From: Ignavibacteriaceae bacterium
GTDB lineage: Bacteria > Bacteroidota > Ignavibacteria > Ignavibacteriales > Ignavibacteriaceae
Assembly (NCBI GenBank): GCA_008933765.1
Contig: WBUK01000012.1
Location: forward strand, 1 to 64,000
Direction: 5' to 3'
DNA length: 64,000 nucleotides
Below are positions 52,847-62,551 of this stretch, in pieces. The notes under the pieces were generated by a model. The model did not search any database. It was not told where the DNA came from and was given only the letters and a program-made list of their open reading frames with translations. Every line of letters starts with the position of its first letter. Position 1 is the stretch's first letter. The position numbers were made by a program, and so were the translations under genes.

Positions 52847-53848
52847 TCACATAAAATTAAAGAAACCGCTTGTATCTTCTTCTTCATCGTCATCCTCTTC
52901 GATCGCTTTTTTCTTCGGTTTTTTCTGATATTTCAGTGTGTTTCTCTCCCAGAATACACCGTCAAAATAGCCCTGAATACTCTCGTCATTCTCAGCCATT
53001 TCAAGGCGATATTCAGCAGTTGCGGCGTATAATTTTTCGATTTCAATTCCGACATAATGTCTCTTAAGTTTCTTAGCAACAACCGAAGCGGTACCGGAAC
53101 CCAAGAAAGGATCGAACACCACTTCACCTTCGTTTGAAGAGGCAAGAATTAATTTTGCGAATAATTTCTCCGGCTTTTGTGTCGGATGATCCGTATTTTC
53201 GGACATCGACCAGTACGGGATGGTAATATCGGTCCAAATATTCGAAGGGTGCGACATTCTGAAGCGCCCCTCGTCGGAATCCGTCCAGTCTTTCGGGTCG
53301 CCGTCTTCTCTGTAAGGAGCAATCACCGATCTTTTTTCCTTAACTGCCTCAAGGTTAAATGTATAATCGTTGCCCATTGTGAAGAACCAAATATCTTCCA
53401 TCGAGTTCTTCCAGTTTTTGCTTGCGCCTCTTCCTTTGTCCCGCTGCCAGGTGATTCGGTTTCGCAATCTAAAAAGCTCAGAAGCGACGGGGTAGATTGA
53501 AAGCGAGCTTATATAATCCCCGCAAATGTAAATAGTTGCGTTGGGTTTAAGCAACCTTACGAGTTGAGGCAGCCAGCTTCGTAAATATGTGGAATATTCG
53601 TCAACAGGGATTTTTTTGAACTTCGAGGAGCCAAAATCTCGGTCAAGATTATACGGCGGGTCAAGAATCAACAGATCGACAAACTCATCGGGCAGATATT
53701 TGATCACATCAAAAAGGTTTCTGTTGATCGTTTTATCGAGCACATCTTCCACGGATACGGGTGCGTCAACATTAATCAGCCTTTCCGCATAGTGTTCAAT
53801 CTGCTCTTCTGTCAGAGCGATGGTTTTGTTTCTTTTCGCCTTAGCCAC
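52847..53848 (-). CDS. Orphan DNA methyltransferase (beta-type N6A/N4C)
   Basis: The 333-residue product has catalytic motif IV first (LILDPPYNLDRDFG near 68) and the S-adenosylmethionine motif later (VFDPFLGSGTASVV near 250), the beta-class order. Other visible parts are PTQKPEKL and NDYTFNLEAV. An acidic C-terminal tail follows (KKKAIEEDDDEEEDTSGFF). No endonuclease is adjacent, so it is either an orphan regulator or a distant R-M partner. Target unknown. Confidence 0.9.
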   Translation of the reverse strand: MAKAKRNKTIALTEEQIEHYAERLINVDAPVSVEDVLDKTINRNLFDVIKYLPDEFVDLLILDPPYNLDRDFGSSKFKKIPVDEYSTYLRSWLPQLVRLLKPNATIYICGDYISSLSIYPVASELFRLRNRITWQRDKGRGASKNWKNSMEDIWFFTMGNDYTFNLEAVKEKRSVIAPYREDGDPKDWTDSDEGRFRMSHPSNIWTDITIPYWSMSENTDHPTQKPEKLFAKLILASSNEGEVVFDPFLGSGTASVVAKKLKRHYVGIEIEKLYAATAEYRLEMAENDESIQGYFDGVFWERNTLKYQKKPKKKAIEEDDDEEEDTSGFFNFM

Positions 53849-54022
53849 AGATAATTAAACTCCTAAAATTTAAGAATACATTACAAATATACATTAATAC
53901 GGAGAAAAAAGTAAATTTCGCACAAAAATTCCTGCTGTTATTAATCCACTTTTTCACAATTTTGGGTCCTCATTTTTACCTGATTTATCGTTTTACGGCG
54001 CTTATTCCCAATAGTTTTACCG

Positions 54023-56092
54023 CTACTTTTTCTTAAGCACCCACCCGGTCGAAGGTGGAAGTGTTGCCTTCCCTTTCACTTTGCCGAGCGGTTTAACCCC
54101 CGCCTTCTCGCCATTTACAAGTATTTCATAAGTGCCTGCCGGCAGTGTAAACTCGACTGATTTTTCCCTGTTTGCGTTAAAAATCAGAACGAAATTATCC
54201 CCTCCGTGTGATAATTGATACCCGAGTGTAAATTCGTCCGGTAAATCAAAAAACTTAACTTCCTCATATTCAGCTCTTCGGAATGCGGAGTATTTTTCAC
54301 GAAGAGCACCAAGCCCGGCGTAATAGTTAACTAATTCTTTGTTAAGCTCGGCATGGTGATAATTGATATAGTTAACGGCATTATCCTTATCGTAAGTGTT
54401 GTGGTCAATTTTCCCACGGAGCGGGTCGTTCACATCGATATCAGCGGGTACAACTTTCGACCGCGCGAACTCCTGCCCGGCGTGTATCATCGTAATTCCT
54501 TGTGCGGTGTAAAGAAACAGTGCTCCGAGCTTGTTCAGCTTCAGTTGCTCGGGTGTAAGCCTTGCATGTTTGTCGATATCTGTTATAACCCGGTCGTTTT
54601 TATAGTCGCCCAGGCCGATTCTGATAAAATCGCCGAATGTATGATCGTCGTGTGACTCAAGGTAATTCACTGCGTGTTCCTTCTTTTTGAAGAGCCCTTT
54701 TTCATCCCTGTCGAGCGTGCCGTTCACATAGCTTTTAATTCGTTGAGGAGAATTATCGCCGAACCACTTGCCAAAAATCCATCCGAGGTTATTCACCGGG
54801 TTCTGCCCCTTGATTCCGTTTCTTATTTGGTCGTTCCAGGCACCCCAATCTCTTTTTGAGAAGCCGGCCGGGTCGTATCCTCCGCCCCAAGGCTCGCATA
54901 CAATGACGACTGAAGGGTTAACCTTTCTCAGTTCAGAACTGATTTCTTCCACCGTTTTCCAGTCGATAAGTTTACCAAGATCGAACCGGAAACCATCGAT
55001 GTGATATTCATTCATCCAATAAATCAGGCTTTCAATTATCAGCCTTCTTGCCATTGGTGCTTCTGTTTTGAAGTCGTTCCCGCATCCACTTTGCGCAATA
55101 AACGAGCCGTTTGGGTTCAACCTGAAATAGTATTGAGGGTCAATCTGCTTGAAGCTGCCGAGTTCATACTCAGAAATATGGTTGTAAACCACATCCATCA
55201 TAACACCAATTCCTGCTTCGTGGAAAGTTTTCACCACTTCTTTAAACTGCCGGCGGGCTTTATCCTCCTGCCCCATCCATTGGTTCCAGCGGAGTTTTTC
55301 CCAGTTTTCGGCGTAGTATGCTTCGGGAGCAAAGAAGGCAGCGGTCATATAGCCCCAGTGATTGCGCTCGTAGTTGTTCCATGTGTTAAACATTCCCGCT
55401 AATGTATCCTTAAATGGAATTTCAATGTTACCGAACTCTTGGATTGGCAGGAACTCAACGGTGTTAATATTAAGCGTTTTTATGTAACTGAAGCCCCCCT
55501 TTTTACCCTTTTCAGTTAAACCGAGGTAAGTTCCGGGGTGTTGCACTCCCGAGGAAGGGTCAGCGGTCTGATCGCGCAGGTGCATTTCATAGATTATCAG
55601 GTCACGCCAATCTCTTTGTATCCATTTGTTTTCGCTATGCTTCCCCCAGTCGAAATCACCTTCCTTTACAACGATTCCTTTTCTTGGGTTCATGTATGTA
55701 TTGAATGTAGCCACCGATTTTGCGTAAGGATCAAGAATTAAAACTTGCGATTTTTTAACGGAATCATCTTCCGGGTTTATAACCACATATCCGTAGAAAA
55801 GCCCATACTTTTCACCGGGAAGGCTTGTTTCCCACACACCGTTTTCATCTTTCGTCATGTTGTGTCCGGTGCCGGTGTTGTCATCTACTTTCTCGAAAAC
55901 TTTAAGTGTAACAGATTTAGCCCTGGGGGCAAAAAGTCTGAAGAATGTGTTCCCTTGTTCAACGAAAGCACCGAGTTTCTTATCGGAATAGGCATTCAGT
56001 CTTTCGTCGGTTTTTTGTGCTTTAACTTTGAAGTGAAGCATTATTAACACTGCCGCAAATATAGTTATTGTAATTTTTGTTGTCTTTAACAT
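54023..56092 (-). CDS. Secreted GH13 alpha-glucan debranching enzyme (pullulanase-like)
   Basis: I use ATG 56092 (689 residues) because a signal peptide (KITITIFAAVLIMLHF) follows directly; GTG 56164 adds 24 unlikely residues. A CBM48-like domain (about 35-140) precedes a GH13 barrel with DVVYNHI, nucleophile Asp in GFRFDLG, acid/base Glu in VCEPWGGG, and the third Asp in ESHDD. It would hydrolyse alpha-1,6 bonds in glycogen or pullulan. The type I pullulanase YNWGYDP motif is not seen, so another GH13 specificity is possible. A beta tail (SHGGDNFVLIFN) closes it. Confidence 0.88.
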   Translation of the reverse strand: MLKTTKITITIFAAVLIMLHFKVKAQKTDERLNAYSDKKLGAFVEQGNTFFRLFAPRAKSVTLKVFEKVDDNTGTGHNMTKDENGVWETSLPGEKYGLFYGYVVINPEDDSVKKSQVLILDPYAKSVATFNTYMNPRKGIVVKEGDFDWGKHSENKWIQRDWRDLIIYEMHLRDQTADPSSGVQHPGTYLGLTEKGKKGGFSYIKTLNINTVEFLPIQEFGNIEIPFKDTLAGMFNTWNNYERNHWGYMTAAFFAPEAYYAENWEKLRWNQWMGQEDKARRQFKEVVKTFHEAGIGVMMDVVYNHISEYELGSFKQIDPQYYFRLNPNGSFIAQSGCGNDFKTEAPMARRLIIESLIYWMNEYHIDGFRFDLGKLIDWKTVEEISSELRKVNPSVVIVCEPWGGGYDPAGFSKRDWGAWNDQIRNGIKGQNPVNNLGWIFGKWFGDNSPQRIKSYVNGTLDRDEKGLFKKKEHAVNYLESHDDHTFGDFIRIGLGDYKNDRVITDIDKHARLTPEQLKLNKLGALFLYTAQGITMIHAGQEFARSKVVPADIDVNDPLRGKIDHNTYDKDNAVNYINYHHAELNKELVNYYAGLGALREKYSAFRRAEYEEVKFFDLPDEFTLGYQLSHGGDNFVLIFNANREKSVEFTLPAGTYEILVNGEKAGVKPLGKVKGKATLPPSTGWVLKKK

Positions 56093-56260
56093 TTCTCGAT
56101 GGTGTTTTATTGGTCGTTGTTGCTTGCTTCGTCTAATATTTAAATCATTTAAGATACGGAGCACCTATAGTTCCTGTTATTTCAAAATTTTGAATCGATT
56201 GCTTTTCTGATCATTTAATATTTGAAATAACGCATCATCAAACATAAGAAAAAGAGATGA

Positions 56261-56299
56261 AAAAAAAGGAATCCCAATTTCCCGGGATTCCTTTTTTTT
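56261..56299. terminator. Terminator between dps and the GH13 gene
   Basis: GGAATCCC (56268-56275) pairs with GGGATTCC (56284-56291), flanked by A7 and T8. It can end dps transcription on the minus strand. Confidence 0.85.
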
Positions 56300-56406
56300 A
56301 TAATTAACCGTTATGTAACTTCTTACATTTTCACATTTGAGAAGTTAGTATGTTGGGTAGTGCCTGTAGATCGTTTCAAGGGTTGTTGCAGAATTGCACC
56401 CGACAT

Positions 56407-56859
56407 TTACGCTAAAAAGCTCTTCAGCATCCAAACATCTTTTTCGAAGCCCTGTGCGTAGCCATAAAGCATGCCTGCTGTAACTTCATCCTGAAACTCG
56501 TTCTGCATTTCCATTGCGCTTTTTTCCATTTTCGCCGCAAGTTTCGAAAGGTCATCTGCTAAGTTACCTGCCATTTTGCTTTCAGAGCCGTTAACATCGG
56601 GGTCTTCCGTAAGCGAGCTTTTATTCACCAATTCAACCATAGTTCCGGGTACCTTTTCGCCGAATGTTCTTATTCTTTCAGCTACCTCATCAATTTGATC
56701 AGCAAAAAGGGTGTATATTTCTTCAAATTTCGTGTGAAGTGCGAAGAAGTGTGGGCCCGTAATATTCCAGTGGTAGTTTCTTGCTTTCATGTAGATTACA
56801 TGTTGGTCAGCGAGTATATCGGTTAATAAAGCGGCTATTCTTGCGTTTGCTTGTGACAT
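56407..56859 (-). CDS. dps: Dps/ferritin-like DNA-protection protein
   Basis: Mini-ferritin of the Dps family, 150 residues, forming a 12-mer shell that stores iron and protects DNA from oxidation. The ferroxidase-type motif is visible: ARNYHWNITGPHFFALH and FEEIYTLFADQIDEVAERI. Helices C and D are normal. Start ATG 56859. Monocistronic, ended by a terminator. Confidence 0.94.
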   Translation of the reverse strand: MSQANARIAALLTDILADQHVIYMKARNYHWNITGPHFFALHTKFEEIYTLFADQIDEVAERIRTFGEKVPGTMVELVNKSSLTEDPDVNGSESKMAGNLADDLSKLAAKMEKSAMEMQNEFQDEVTAGMLYGYAQGFEKDVWMLKSFLA

Positions 56860-57136
56860 TTTGATTCTCCGTTTTTTTTAGTAATTTATTGTTAAACTTT
56901 CCTATTTATTACAATTAGCGTGCCGAAAAAAATCCATCGTTTCTTAGCTTAAAATTCAATATCCATTTTGCAATATAACGATATTTCGGTATATTTGCAA
57001 CGATATTTCGGTAACAACTTTATTTCGGTGAAAATGAAGCCGCTGTTTGTGTGCTTCATGGCGCATAATTCTAAGAATATAATGTCCAATTTTTCGTTAA
57101 TAACTGTATTTCAATAAAAACAATATTTCGGTAAAA
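56860..57136. repeat. Repeated TATTTCGGT elements before the sigma-54 activator gene
   Basis: CGATATTTCGGTA occurs at 56979 and 57001 (22 bp apart). TATTTCGGTRAAAATGA, containing a start codon, occurs at 57021-57037 and 57124-57140; the second is the real start. A 27-codon frame starts at the first copy. Possibly an upstream activator site or duplicated leader. Confidence 0.7.
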
Positions 57137-58660
57137 ATGAAAAGTATAAATCTTAAGATTGAAGAAAATTTACTTTTAACCCCTGCACAAACGATGGAAA
57201 CTGTGCTCGAAGCGATTAAAGAGGTTATTCCTTACGAGCTTGCTGTTATTTTAAGCAAGGAGGAAAACGACCACCTGAAGGTCCGGTATGCCTCAGGCCC
57301 ACTGAAAAGCGAGAAGTTGATGCAGTTTGAAATTGAACTTAACAAACGCCCCGACATTTCCGCTGCCTTAAAAGCCGGAGAGGTACGATTGATTGAAGAT
57401 ACCGACGAACCCGACCACCACGATACCTACGAGGGGGTGCTTGATCTGCCTCTTGGGCACTCGTGCATGCTGGCTCCCCTGAAAGTGAACGACGAAACGC
57501 TCGGCTTAATGACGCTCGACCATCGGGAATGCGACATTTTCACCTCCCAAAGGGTCAAAATCACCGAAACGCTTTCGCAGATAGTTGCGCTTGCGCTGGC
57601 ACAGTCGCTCGCTACTGATAAATTACTCGATATAAACGAGGCGCTGGTTTACGAAAGAAACAACATAATCGGCGAGGATAACGAAGTTTTCGCCGGAATG
57701 ATAGGGCGCTCGAAAAAGTGGCTGCAGGTAGTTGAAAGAATTAAACTTGTGGCACCCACCGGCTCGCATGTTATGATTTTGGGTGAAACGGGCACCGGTA
57801 AAGAGTTGACTGCAAATGCAGTTCACCGGCTTTCGCAGCGGGCAACTGCCCCATTTATTGCGCTGAATTGTTCGGCACTCAACAGTTCCTTAGCTGAAAG
57901 CGAGTTGTTCGGACACGAAAAAGGGGCTTTTACGGGAGCGTTTTCCGCCCGCAAGGGAAGGTTCGAACTGGCGAATAACGGAACTTTGTTCCTGGATGAA
58001 ATTGGCGACCTCCCTCTTGATATTCAGCCGAAACTTTTACGCGCTATTCAGGAAGGAACTTTTGAAAGAGTCGGCGGCGAAAAAATCATCTCTTCGGATG
58101 TTCGTATTATTTGCGCAACGCATGTGAACTTAGAGGAAAGAGTGGCTCAGGGAAAGTTCAGGGAAGACCTCTACTACCGTCTTAATGTTTTTCCGATTGT
58201 GTTACCGCCGCTTCGTGAGAGAATTGAGGATATTGGGTTGCTCGCCTCTTTCTTTTTAGAACGAATTTCGAAGAAGTTCGGCAACCGGCATTTCTATCTG
58301 AGTGATACTGCAATGAAAATGTTGAATGCGCACGAGTGGAACGGCAACATCAGAGAGCTGCAAAACACATTAGAACGAGCGGCGATTATGTCGAAATCCG
58401 GGTTGATCCGGCACGAGTTTATTCTGTTCGAGAGTGAATATTCGGGTAAAAACAGTGTTTCGGCAACCGGCGACATTACCGCACCCGGAAGCGCTGCCGG
58501 GGTTGAGATCGGCAAATTTGACGATGAAATGAAACAGGTAATTAAACTGGCGCTTGCAAAATGTGGCGGAAAAATCTACGGCAACAACGGTGCTGCTGCT
58601 CTTCTGGGTTTGAAACCAACTACACTTCAAAGCAAAATGAAAAAGTTGGGAATTAAATGA
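57137..58660 (+). CDS. GAF-domain sigma-54-dependent transcriptional activator
   Basis: The 507-residue product has an N-terminal GAF-like sensor domain (about 15-160), then the AAA+ module with Walker A GETGTGKE (about 216-223), the GAFTGA loop near 263 that contacts sigma-54, and Walker [12 protein letters not shown]-terminal Fis-type HTH ends it ([20 protein letters not shown]). It resembles the NorR/FhlA group and would activate sigma-54 promoters when GAF binds a ligand. The ligand and targets are unknown. No sigma-54 -24/-12 site was recognised next to it. Confidence 0.94.
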   Translation: MKSINLKIEENLLLTPAQTMETVLEAIKEVIPYELAVILSKEENDHLKVRYASGPLKSEKLMQFEIELNKRPDISAALKAGEVRLIEDTDEPDHHDTYEGVLDLPLGHSCMLAPLKVNDETLGLMTLDHRECDIFTSQRVKITETLSQIVALALAQSLATDKLLDINEALVYERNNIIGEDNEVFAGMIGRSKKWLQVVERIKLVAPTGSHVMILGETGTGKELTANAVHRLSQRATAPFIALNCSALNSSLAESELFGHEKGAFTGAFSARKGRFELANNGTLFLDEIGDLPLDIQPKLLRAIQEGTFERVGGEKIISSDVRIICATHVNLEERVAQGKFREDLYYRLNVFPIVLPPLRERIEDIGLLASFFLERISKKFGNRHFYLSDTAMKMLNAHEWNGNIRELQNTLERAAIMSKSGLIRHEFILFESEYSGKNSVSATGDITAPGSAAGVEIGKFDDEMKQVIKLALAKCGGKIYGNNGAAALLGLKPTTLQSKMKKLGIK

Positions 58661-58803
58661 AGGGATTTTATCCTGTTTTATCCTGTTACCTTCTACTTCA
58701 TTAACCCCGAGTTCACAATTTGCAGGATATTATTCGGTTTCAGGTTGTTTCCAAAACCCTGATTTTGTGGGTGCGTAGTGTCTTCAACCTTCCGTGTTTT
58801 AAT

Positions 58804-59844
58804 TCACTGTAAAAACCCTTTTTTTACCAACAACTCTGCGGCAAGAATTGCGCCGCCCGCTGCACCGCGGATTGTGTTGTGCGAAAGTACCGTGAACTTA
58901 TAGTCAAATATGTTACACGGGCGCAATCTTCCAACTGATACCGCCATCCCTTTATCAATGTTTCTGTGAAGGCGCGGTTGCGGGTATTTCTCTTCTCTGA
59001 AATAGTGTATTGGTTTTTCCGGTGCAAAGGGAAGGTTTAACTCCTGAGGTTCCGCAGAAAATTCTTCCCAGGCTTTTATAATTTCTTTTTCGGTTGCTTT
59101 CTTTTTTAGTTCAACCTGAACAGATTCGGTGTGCCCGTCAATAACAGGGACACGATTTGTTTGTGCACTTATTTTAATTTCTGCTTCTTTGATTTCATCA
59201 CCCGAAAAACTGCCGAGTATTTTGAGCGGTTCTTTTTCGAGTTTTTCGTCTTCTCCGCTGATGAACGGAACTACATTATCGGTCAGGTCAAGTGCTGATA
59301 CCCCCGGATAGCCGGCACCTGAAAGCGCCTGCATCGTAACCACATTTACTTTACTGATTCCGAAACGATCGTGCAGCGGTTTTAACGCCAGAACCATCCC
59401 AATTGTCGAACAGTTGGGGTTGGTTACTATTGCTCCGCCGTTATAGTTTTGTGCTTTTATCAGTTGCAGGTGCTCCGGGTTGACTTCGGGGATTATTAGC
59501 GGCACATCTTTATCCATTCTGTGGTTTTTTGAATTGGATACAACGATATATCCGGCATGCGCAAACTCTGTTTCTATCTCACCGGCAACGGATGAATCAA
59601 GCCCTGAAAAGATGATTTTACTTTCAAAGGGTGGTCTGCAGTTTTTTATTTTTAAATTTTTTACGGAATCAGGAATTGGTGTTTCCATAAACCAGTTGAC
59701 TGCATCTTTGTAGGTTTTGCCTGCCGAGCGTTCGGAAGCACCAAGCTCTACGAGTTCAAAGAAGGGGTGCCCTTCAAGTAGTTGGATGAATTTTTGCCCT
59801 ACACTTCCGGTGGCACCAAGTACTGCAACTTTTATTTTTTCCAT
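58804..59844 (-). CDS. asd: Aspartate-semialdehyde dehydrogenase
   Basis: Makes aspartate semialdehyde from aspartyl phosphate for lysine, threonine and methionine synthesis. The 346-residue product resembles the archaeal/fungal subtype: AVLGATGSVGQKFIQ at the N-terminus, catalytic Cys in NPNCSTIGM (about 145-153), and the ALSGAGYPG loop. It is alone on the minus strand with a perfect palindrome in its leader. No lysine riboswitch was recognised. Confidence 0.94.
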   Translation of the reverse strand: MEKIKVAVLGATGSVGQKFIQLLEGHPFFELVELGASERSAGKTYKDAVNWFMETPIPDSVKNLKIKNCRPPFESKIIFSGLDSSVAGEIETEFAHAGYIVVSNSKNHRMDKDVPLIIPEVNPEHLQLIKAQNYNGGAIVTNPNCSTIGMVLALKPLHDRFGISKVNVVTMQALSGAGYPGVSALDLTDNVVPFISGEDEKLEKEPLKILGSFSGDEIKEAEIKISAQTNRVPVIDGHTESVQVELKKKATEKEIIKAWEEFSAEPQELNLPFAPEKPIHYFREEKYPQPRLHRNIDKGMAVSVGRLRPCNIFDYKFTVLSHNTIRGAAGGAILAAELLVKKGFLQ

Positions 59845-59870
59845 TTTTTCTTTTATTGTTATTTCTAAAA

Positions 59871-59891
59871 CCGGAAGATTTAATCTTCCGG
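59871..59891. promoter_or_regulatory. Palindrome in the asd leader
   Basis: CCGGAAGATT and ATCTTCCGG form an almost continuous 21-bp inverted repeat 27 bp above the asd ATG, followed on the minus strand by TTTT. It may be an attenuator-like hairpin or an operator. Confidence 0.45.
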
Positions 59892-60115
59892 AGATACTGA
59901 CCTTCCGTTTTTAATCTGTTTAAGAACACTAAATTAACACGCTGCAAAGATAATTCGTTCTTTGCATAAGAAATAAACCCAATATTTTGCGCTTACGAAA
60001 TAAAAAACGGATAAATATTTCAAATTTTAACTGAAATTGAAAACATTTTTACAGTAAAAACTGACAGAGAGGGTCAGAAAAATTTTTCCAATCCGGAAAA
60101 ACTTGCGTAATTACC

Positions 60116-60203
60116 GCACTAAGGACTCAAAAACGAACTAAGTTCGCACTAAGATAAAAAATTTGAATAAAAATTGCACTAAGACTTGACAAACCGCACT
60201 AAG
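60116..60203 (+). promoter_or_regulatory. Array of GCACTAAG sites upstream of the AlbA_2 gene
   Basis: Four exact GCACTAAG sites begin at 60116, 60146, 60176 and 60196, with spacings 30, 30 and 20 bp, all multiples of ten and so on one DNA face. A variant (GAACTAAG) lies at 60135. The last one sits between the -35 and -10 boxes. A repressor or autoregulator is likely. Confidence 0.65.
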
Positions 60204-60214
60204 TGTTGTATATT
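60186..60214 (+). promoter_or_regulatory. Sigma-70-like promoter of the AlbA_2 gene
   Basis: TTGACA at 60186-60191 and TATATT at 60209-60214 are separated by 17 bp, close to the ideal housekeeping promoter. The start codon lies about 107 bp downstream. A GCACTAAG site overlaps the spacer. Confidence 0.7.
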
Positions 60215-60320
60215 AGTGTTGGTGAAAATAAAAATTTCGGGAAAAAGAGGTTGGTGGCAGGGAAAAAAGAGTAACAAGCAGGCAAAAAGATAGTTAAAGA
60301 AACCGGAGGAGAGAAAACTG

Positions 60321-61829
60321 ATGGAAATTGAAGAAATCTTAAAAGCATCTGAAGGGAAAAGGCTTGAATTTAAAGAAAGGCTTCCTTCCGGAGATCACAT
60401 AGTAAAAACAGTAACTGCATTCAGTAATATTGCCGGAGGTGAAATATACATCGGAATAGAAGACTCAACCAAAAAGGTTGTTGGCGTACCCGAGGATGAA
60501 GTATTTAAACTCGAAGAAAAGTTGGTTAATTCAATTTATGATAATATACGACCGAAGGTAACTCCCGACATTTCTGTGATTAATTATAAAGGGAAATACT
60601 TGGTCCGGATAATCGTTTATCCCGGTTCGCAGCCTCCTTATTTCATGACCTCCAAAGGCAAGGATAAAAATGCCTATATCAGAATAGGCTCGGTTAACCG
60701 CATAGCTGATGAAGAGCAGATGCTTGAACTTGAGCGAAAAAAAAGAAATATCTCGTTCGATTCTGCCCCTGTTTTCAATCTAACCCCGGAAGAGGTTGAT
60801 TTAAGCTCATTCATTAAGGAATATGAGTTAGTAACAAATGAAACAGTAGATAAGACAACACTTCTTAAACTGGGCTTGCTGAAAGAAGAGCGGGGTGAAA
60901 CCATACCCACTTATGCTGCGGTTCTTCTTGCGGGGAATAGCATAAAAAATGTGATGTTCCCCTATGCAACAGTTGAATGCACAGCTTTTAAAGGTGAAGG
61001 CTTAGCTACTACTTTGGACAGCCGTACCATCGATTCACCTTTGATTCATCAGCCGAGTGAAGTGATGGCGTTTGTCGAACGGAACATCCGCCTTACCTCT
61101 AAACTCAGTGGGTTGTATCGTGAAGACCGATGGGAATATCCGCTTAATGCAATAAGAGAATTGATTGTGAATGCTATTATTCACAGAGATTATTCCCTCT
61201 CAGGAAGATATATCAAGGTTACTATCAGCGAACTGAAGATTGAAATCTTAAGTCCGGGTTACCTGCCCGGTACCCTGGCACCTGAGCTTTTGGGAAGCGG
61301 CATTTCCGAACTTCGGAATAAAACCCTTGCACCCATTTTCAAAAGGCTTAACCTGATTGAACAGTGGGGCACCGGCTTCAGAAAAGTGAAAGATGAACTG
61401 AAAAAATATCCCGAACTTAGTCTGGAGGTTTCGGAAATAGGGGCTTCATTGAGCGTTACTATCAAAAAGAAAGCAGCCGGGGTGGCAACACCTCCTGATA
61501 TTCCTGAAGATGATGACCTCGATTCGGGCATTCTGATGGTAAGAGAACCAACGCCGGTTTTTGAAACAAGAAGAAAAAGTCCGCCGAAGGATCCCTTGCT
61601 AATCGAGATTTTCTCTTTGTGCCGTACCCCAATTTCTCTGTTGGAACTGATGGAAAAAACGGGTAAAAAAGACAGAACGAAGTTCAGAGATAAGTACATC
61701 AACCCTTATCTGAACATTTATCTTATGATGACTTTACCCGATAAACCAAAAAGCCCGCATCAGAAATATTTTCTTTCAGAAGAAGGTTACGGTGCGCTAA
61801 GAGAGATGCTCACTTTTTCTCAAATTTAA
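60321..61829 (+). CDS. AlbA_2-domain ATP-binding regulator-type protein
   Basis: The 502-residue product has an N-terminal AlbA_2 (Schlafen-type) nucleic-acid-binding domain (about 5-120; [26 protein letters not shown], shown in parts), and a GHKL-type ATPase region at about 260-380 ([12 protein letters not shown] and GTGFRKV). A C-terminal part (about 400-500) is winged-helix-like. This domain set occurs in transcriptional regulators of unknown ligand. GGAGGAGAG lies before ATG 60321. Its 3' end overlaps msrB by 20 bp (convergent). Confidence 0.88.
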   Translation: MEIEEILKASEGKRLEFKERLPSGDHIVKTVTAFSNIAGGEIYIGIEDSTKKVVGVPEDEVFKLEEKLVNSIYDNIRPKVTPDISVINYKGKYLVRIIVYPGSQPPYFMTSKGKDKNAYIRIGSVNRIADEEQMLELERKKRNISFDSAPVFNLTPEEVDLSSFIKEYELVTNETVDKTTLLKLGLLKEERGETIPTYAAVLLAGNSIKNVMFPYATVECTAFKGEGLATTLDSRTIDSPLIHQPSEVMAFVERNIRLTSKLSGLYREDRWEYPLNAIRELIVNAIIHRDYSLSGRYIKVTISELKIEILSPGYLPGTLAPELLGSGISELRNKTLAPIFKRLNLIEQWGTGFRKVKDELKKYPELSLEVSEIGASLSVTIKKKAAGVATPPDIPEDDDLDSGILMVREPTPVFETRRKSPPKDPLLIEIFSLCRTPISLLELMEKTGKKDRTKFRDKYINPYLNIYLMMTLPDKPKSPHQKYFLSEEGYGALREMLTFSQI

Positions 61830-62535
61830 GAGAAACGGAGTTGATACAATAGCGCAGCCCGGTTGGCTTTGGTCCGTCGTCGAACAGATGCCCAAGGTGT
61901 GCACCGCAGCGTTTGCATGTAACCTCGGTGCGCACCATTCCGTGGCTGAAATCGGCGTGCTCTTCTATTTTTTCTTTGTCTGCTGCGTCATAAAAGCTGG
62001 GCCAGCCGCAGTGTGCGTCGAATTTTGTATCAGAAGTGAAAAGCTCTTCACCACAGGCAGCACATTTATACACGCCGCCTTCCCAGAAATCCCAAAACTC
62101 GCCGGTAAAAGGGCGCTCTGTGCCTTTTAATCTCATCACCTGATATTGTTCATTGGTTAATATTTCTTTCCACTCAGCTTCAGTTTTAACAATTTTTTCT
62201 TTCATTTTCTCTTTATTTTTGTTTTTGTGGGAAGTGTCGGCAAACCCGGCTTTGCTTCCTGTTTTTTTCATTTCTTCAGATAACCCGGGAGTTTTAGACT
62301 CAGGAGTTTTGGACCCCGCCGTTTTAGAGCCAATAGTTATGGAACCCGGTGTTTTAGATTCCATAGTAATAGACCCCGCTGTACCGGCATTATAACCCAA
62401 TTGCTCTCCGCCATTGGCAGCATTACCGGTTGTTCCTGCATTATATACCGATCTCTCATTGTTGCTTTTAAGCAGAAAGCCAACCGCAAAGATCAAAAGC
62501 AACGAAATTCCGAATAATATTATGCGTTTATTCAT
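61810..62535 (-). CDS. msrB: Membrane-anchored peptide-methionine (R)-S-oxide reductase
   Basis: Repairs oxidised methionine (R form) in proteins. I use ATG 62535 (241 residues); the longer frame to 62589 overlaps the upstream gene. An N-terminal helix ([18 protein letters not shown]) anchors it, followed by a low-complexity linker ([20 protein letters not shown]). The MsrB domain spans about 110-240 with zinc Cys pairs CAAC and CKRC, HCGWPSF, and catalytic Cys in RYCINS. It is therefore a Cys enzyme, not a selenoprotein. Likely periplasmic. It lies 16 bp below the phosphoesterase gene and converges with the AlbA_2 gene. Confidence 0.93.
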   Translation of the reverse strand: MNKRIILFGISLLLIFAVGFLLKSNNERSVYNAGTTGNAANGGEQLGYNAGTAGSITMESKTPGSITIGSKTAGSKTPESKTPGLSEEMKKTGSKAGFADTSHKNKNKEKMKEKIVKTEAEWKEILTNEQYQVMRLKGTERPFTGEFWDFWEGGVYKCAACGEELFTSDTKFDAHCGWPSFYDAADKEKIEEHADFSHGMVRTEVTCKRCGAHLGHLFDDGPKPTGLRYCINSVSLKFEKK

Positions 62536-62551
62536 ATTGCCGTTTAAGGCT

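Noticed and set aside
59845..60000. Lysine riboswitch before asd
   Set aside because: Only a short palindrome is visible; none of the long conserved core could be recognised.
61810..62535. Selenoprotein MsrB
   Set aside because: The catalytic position is Cys (RYCINS) and no in-frame TGA occurs.
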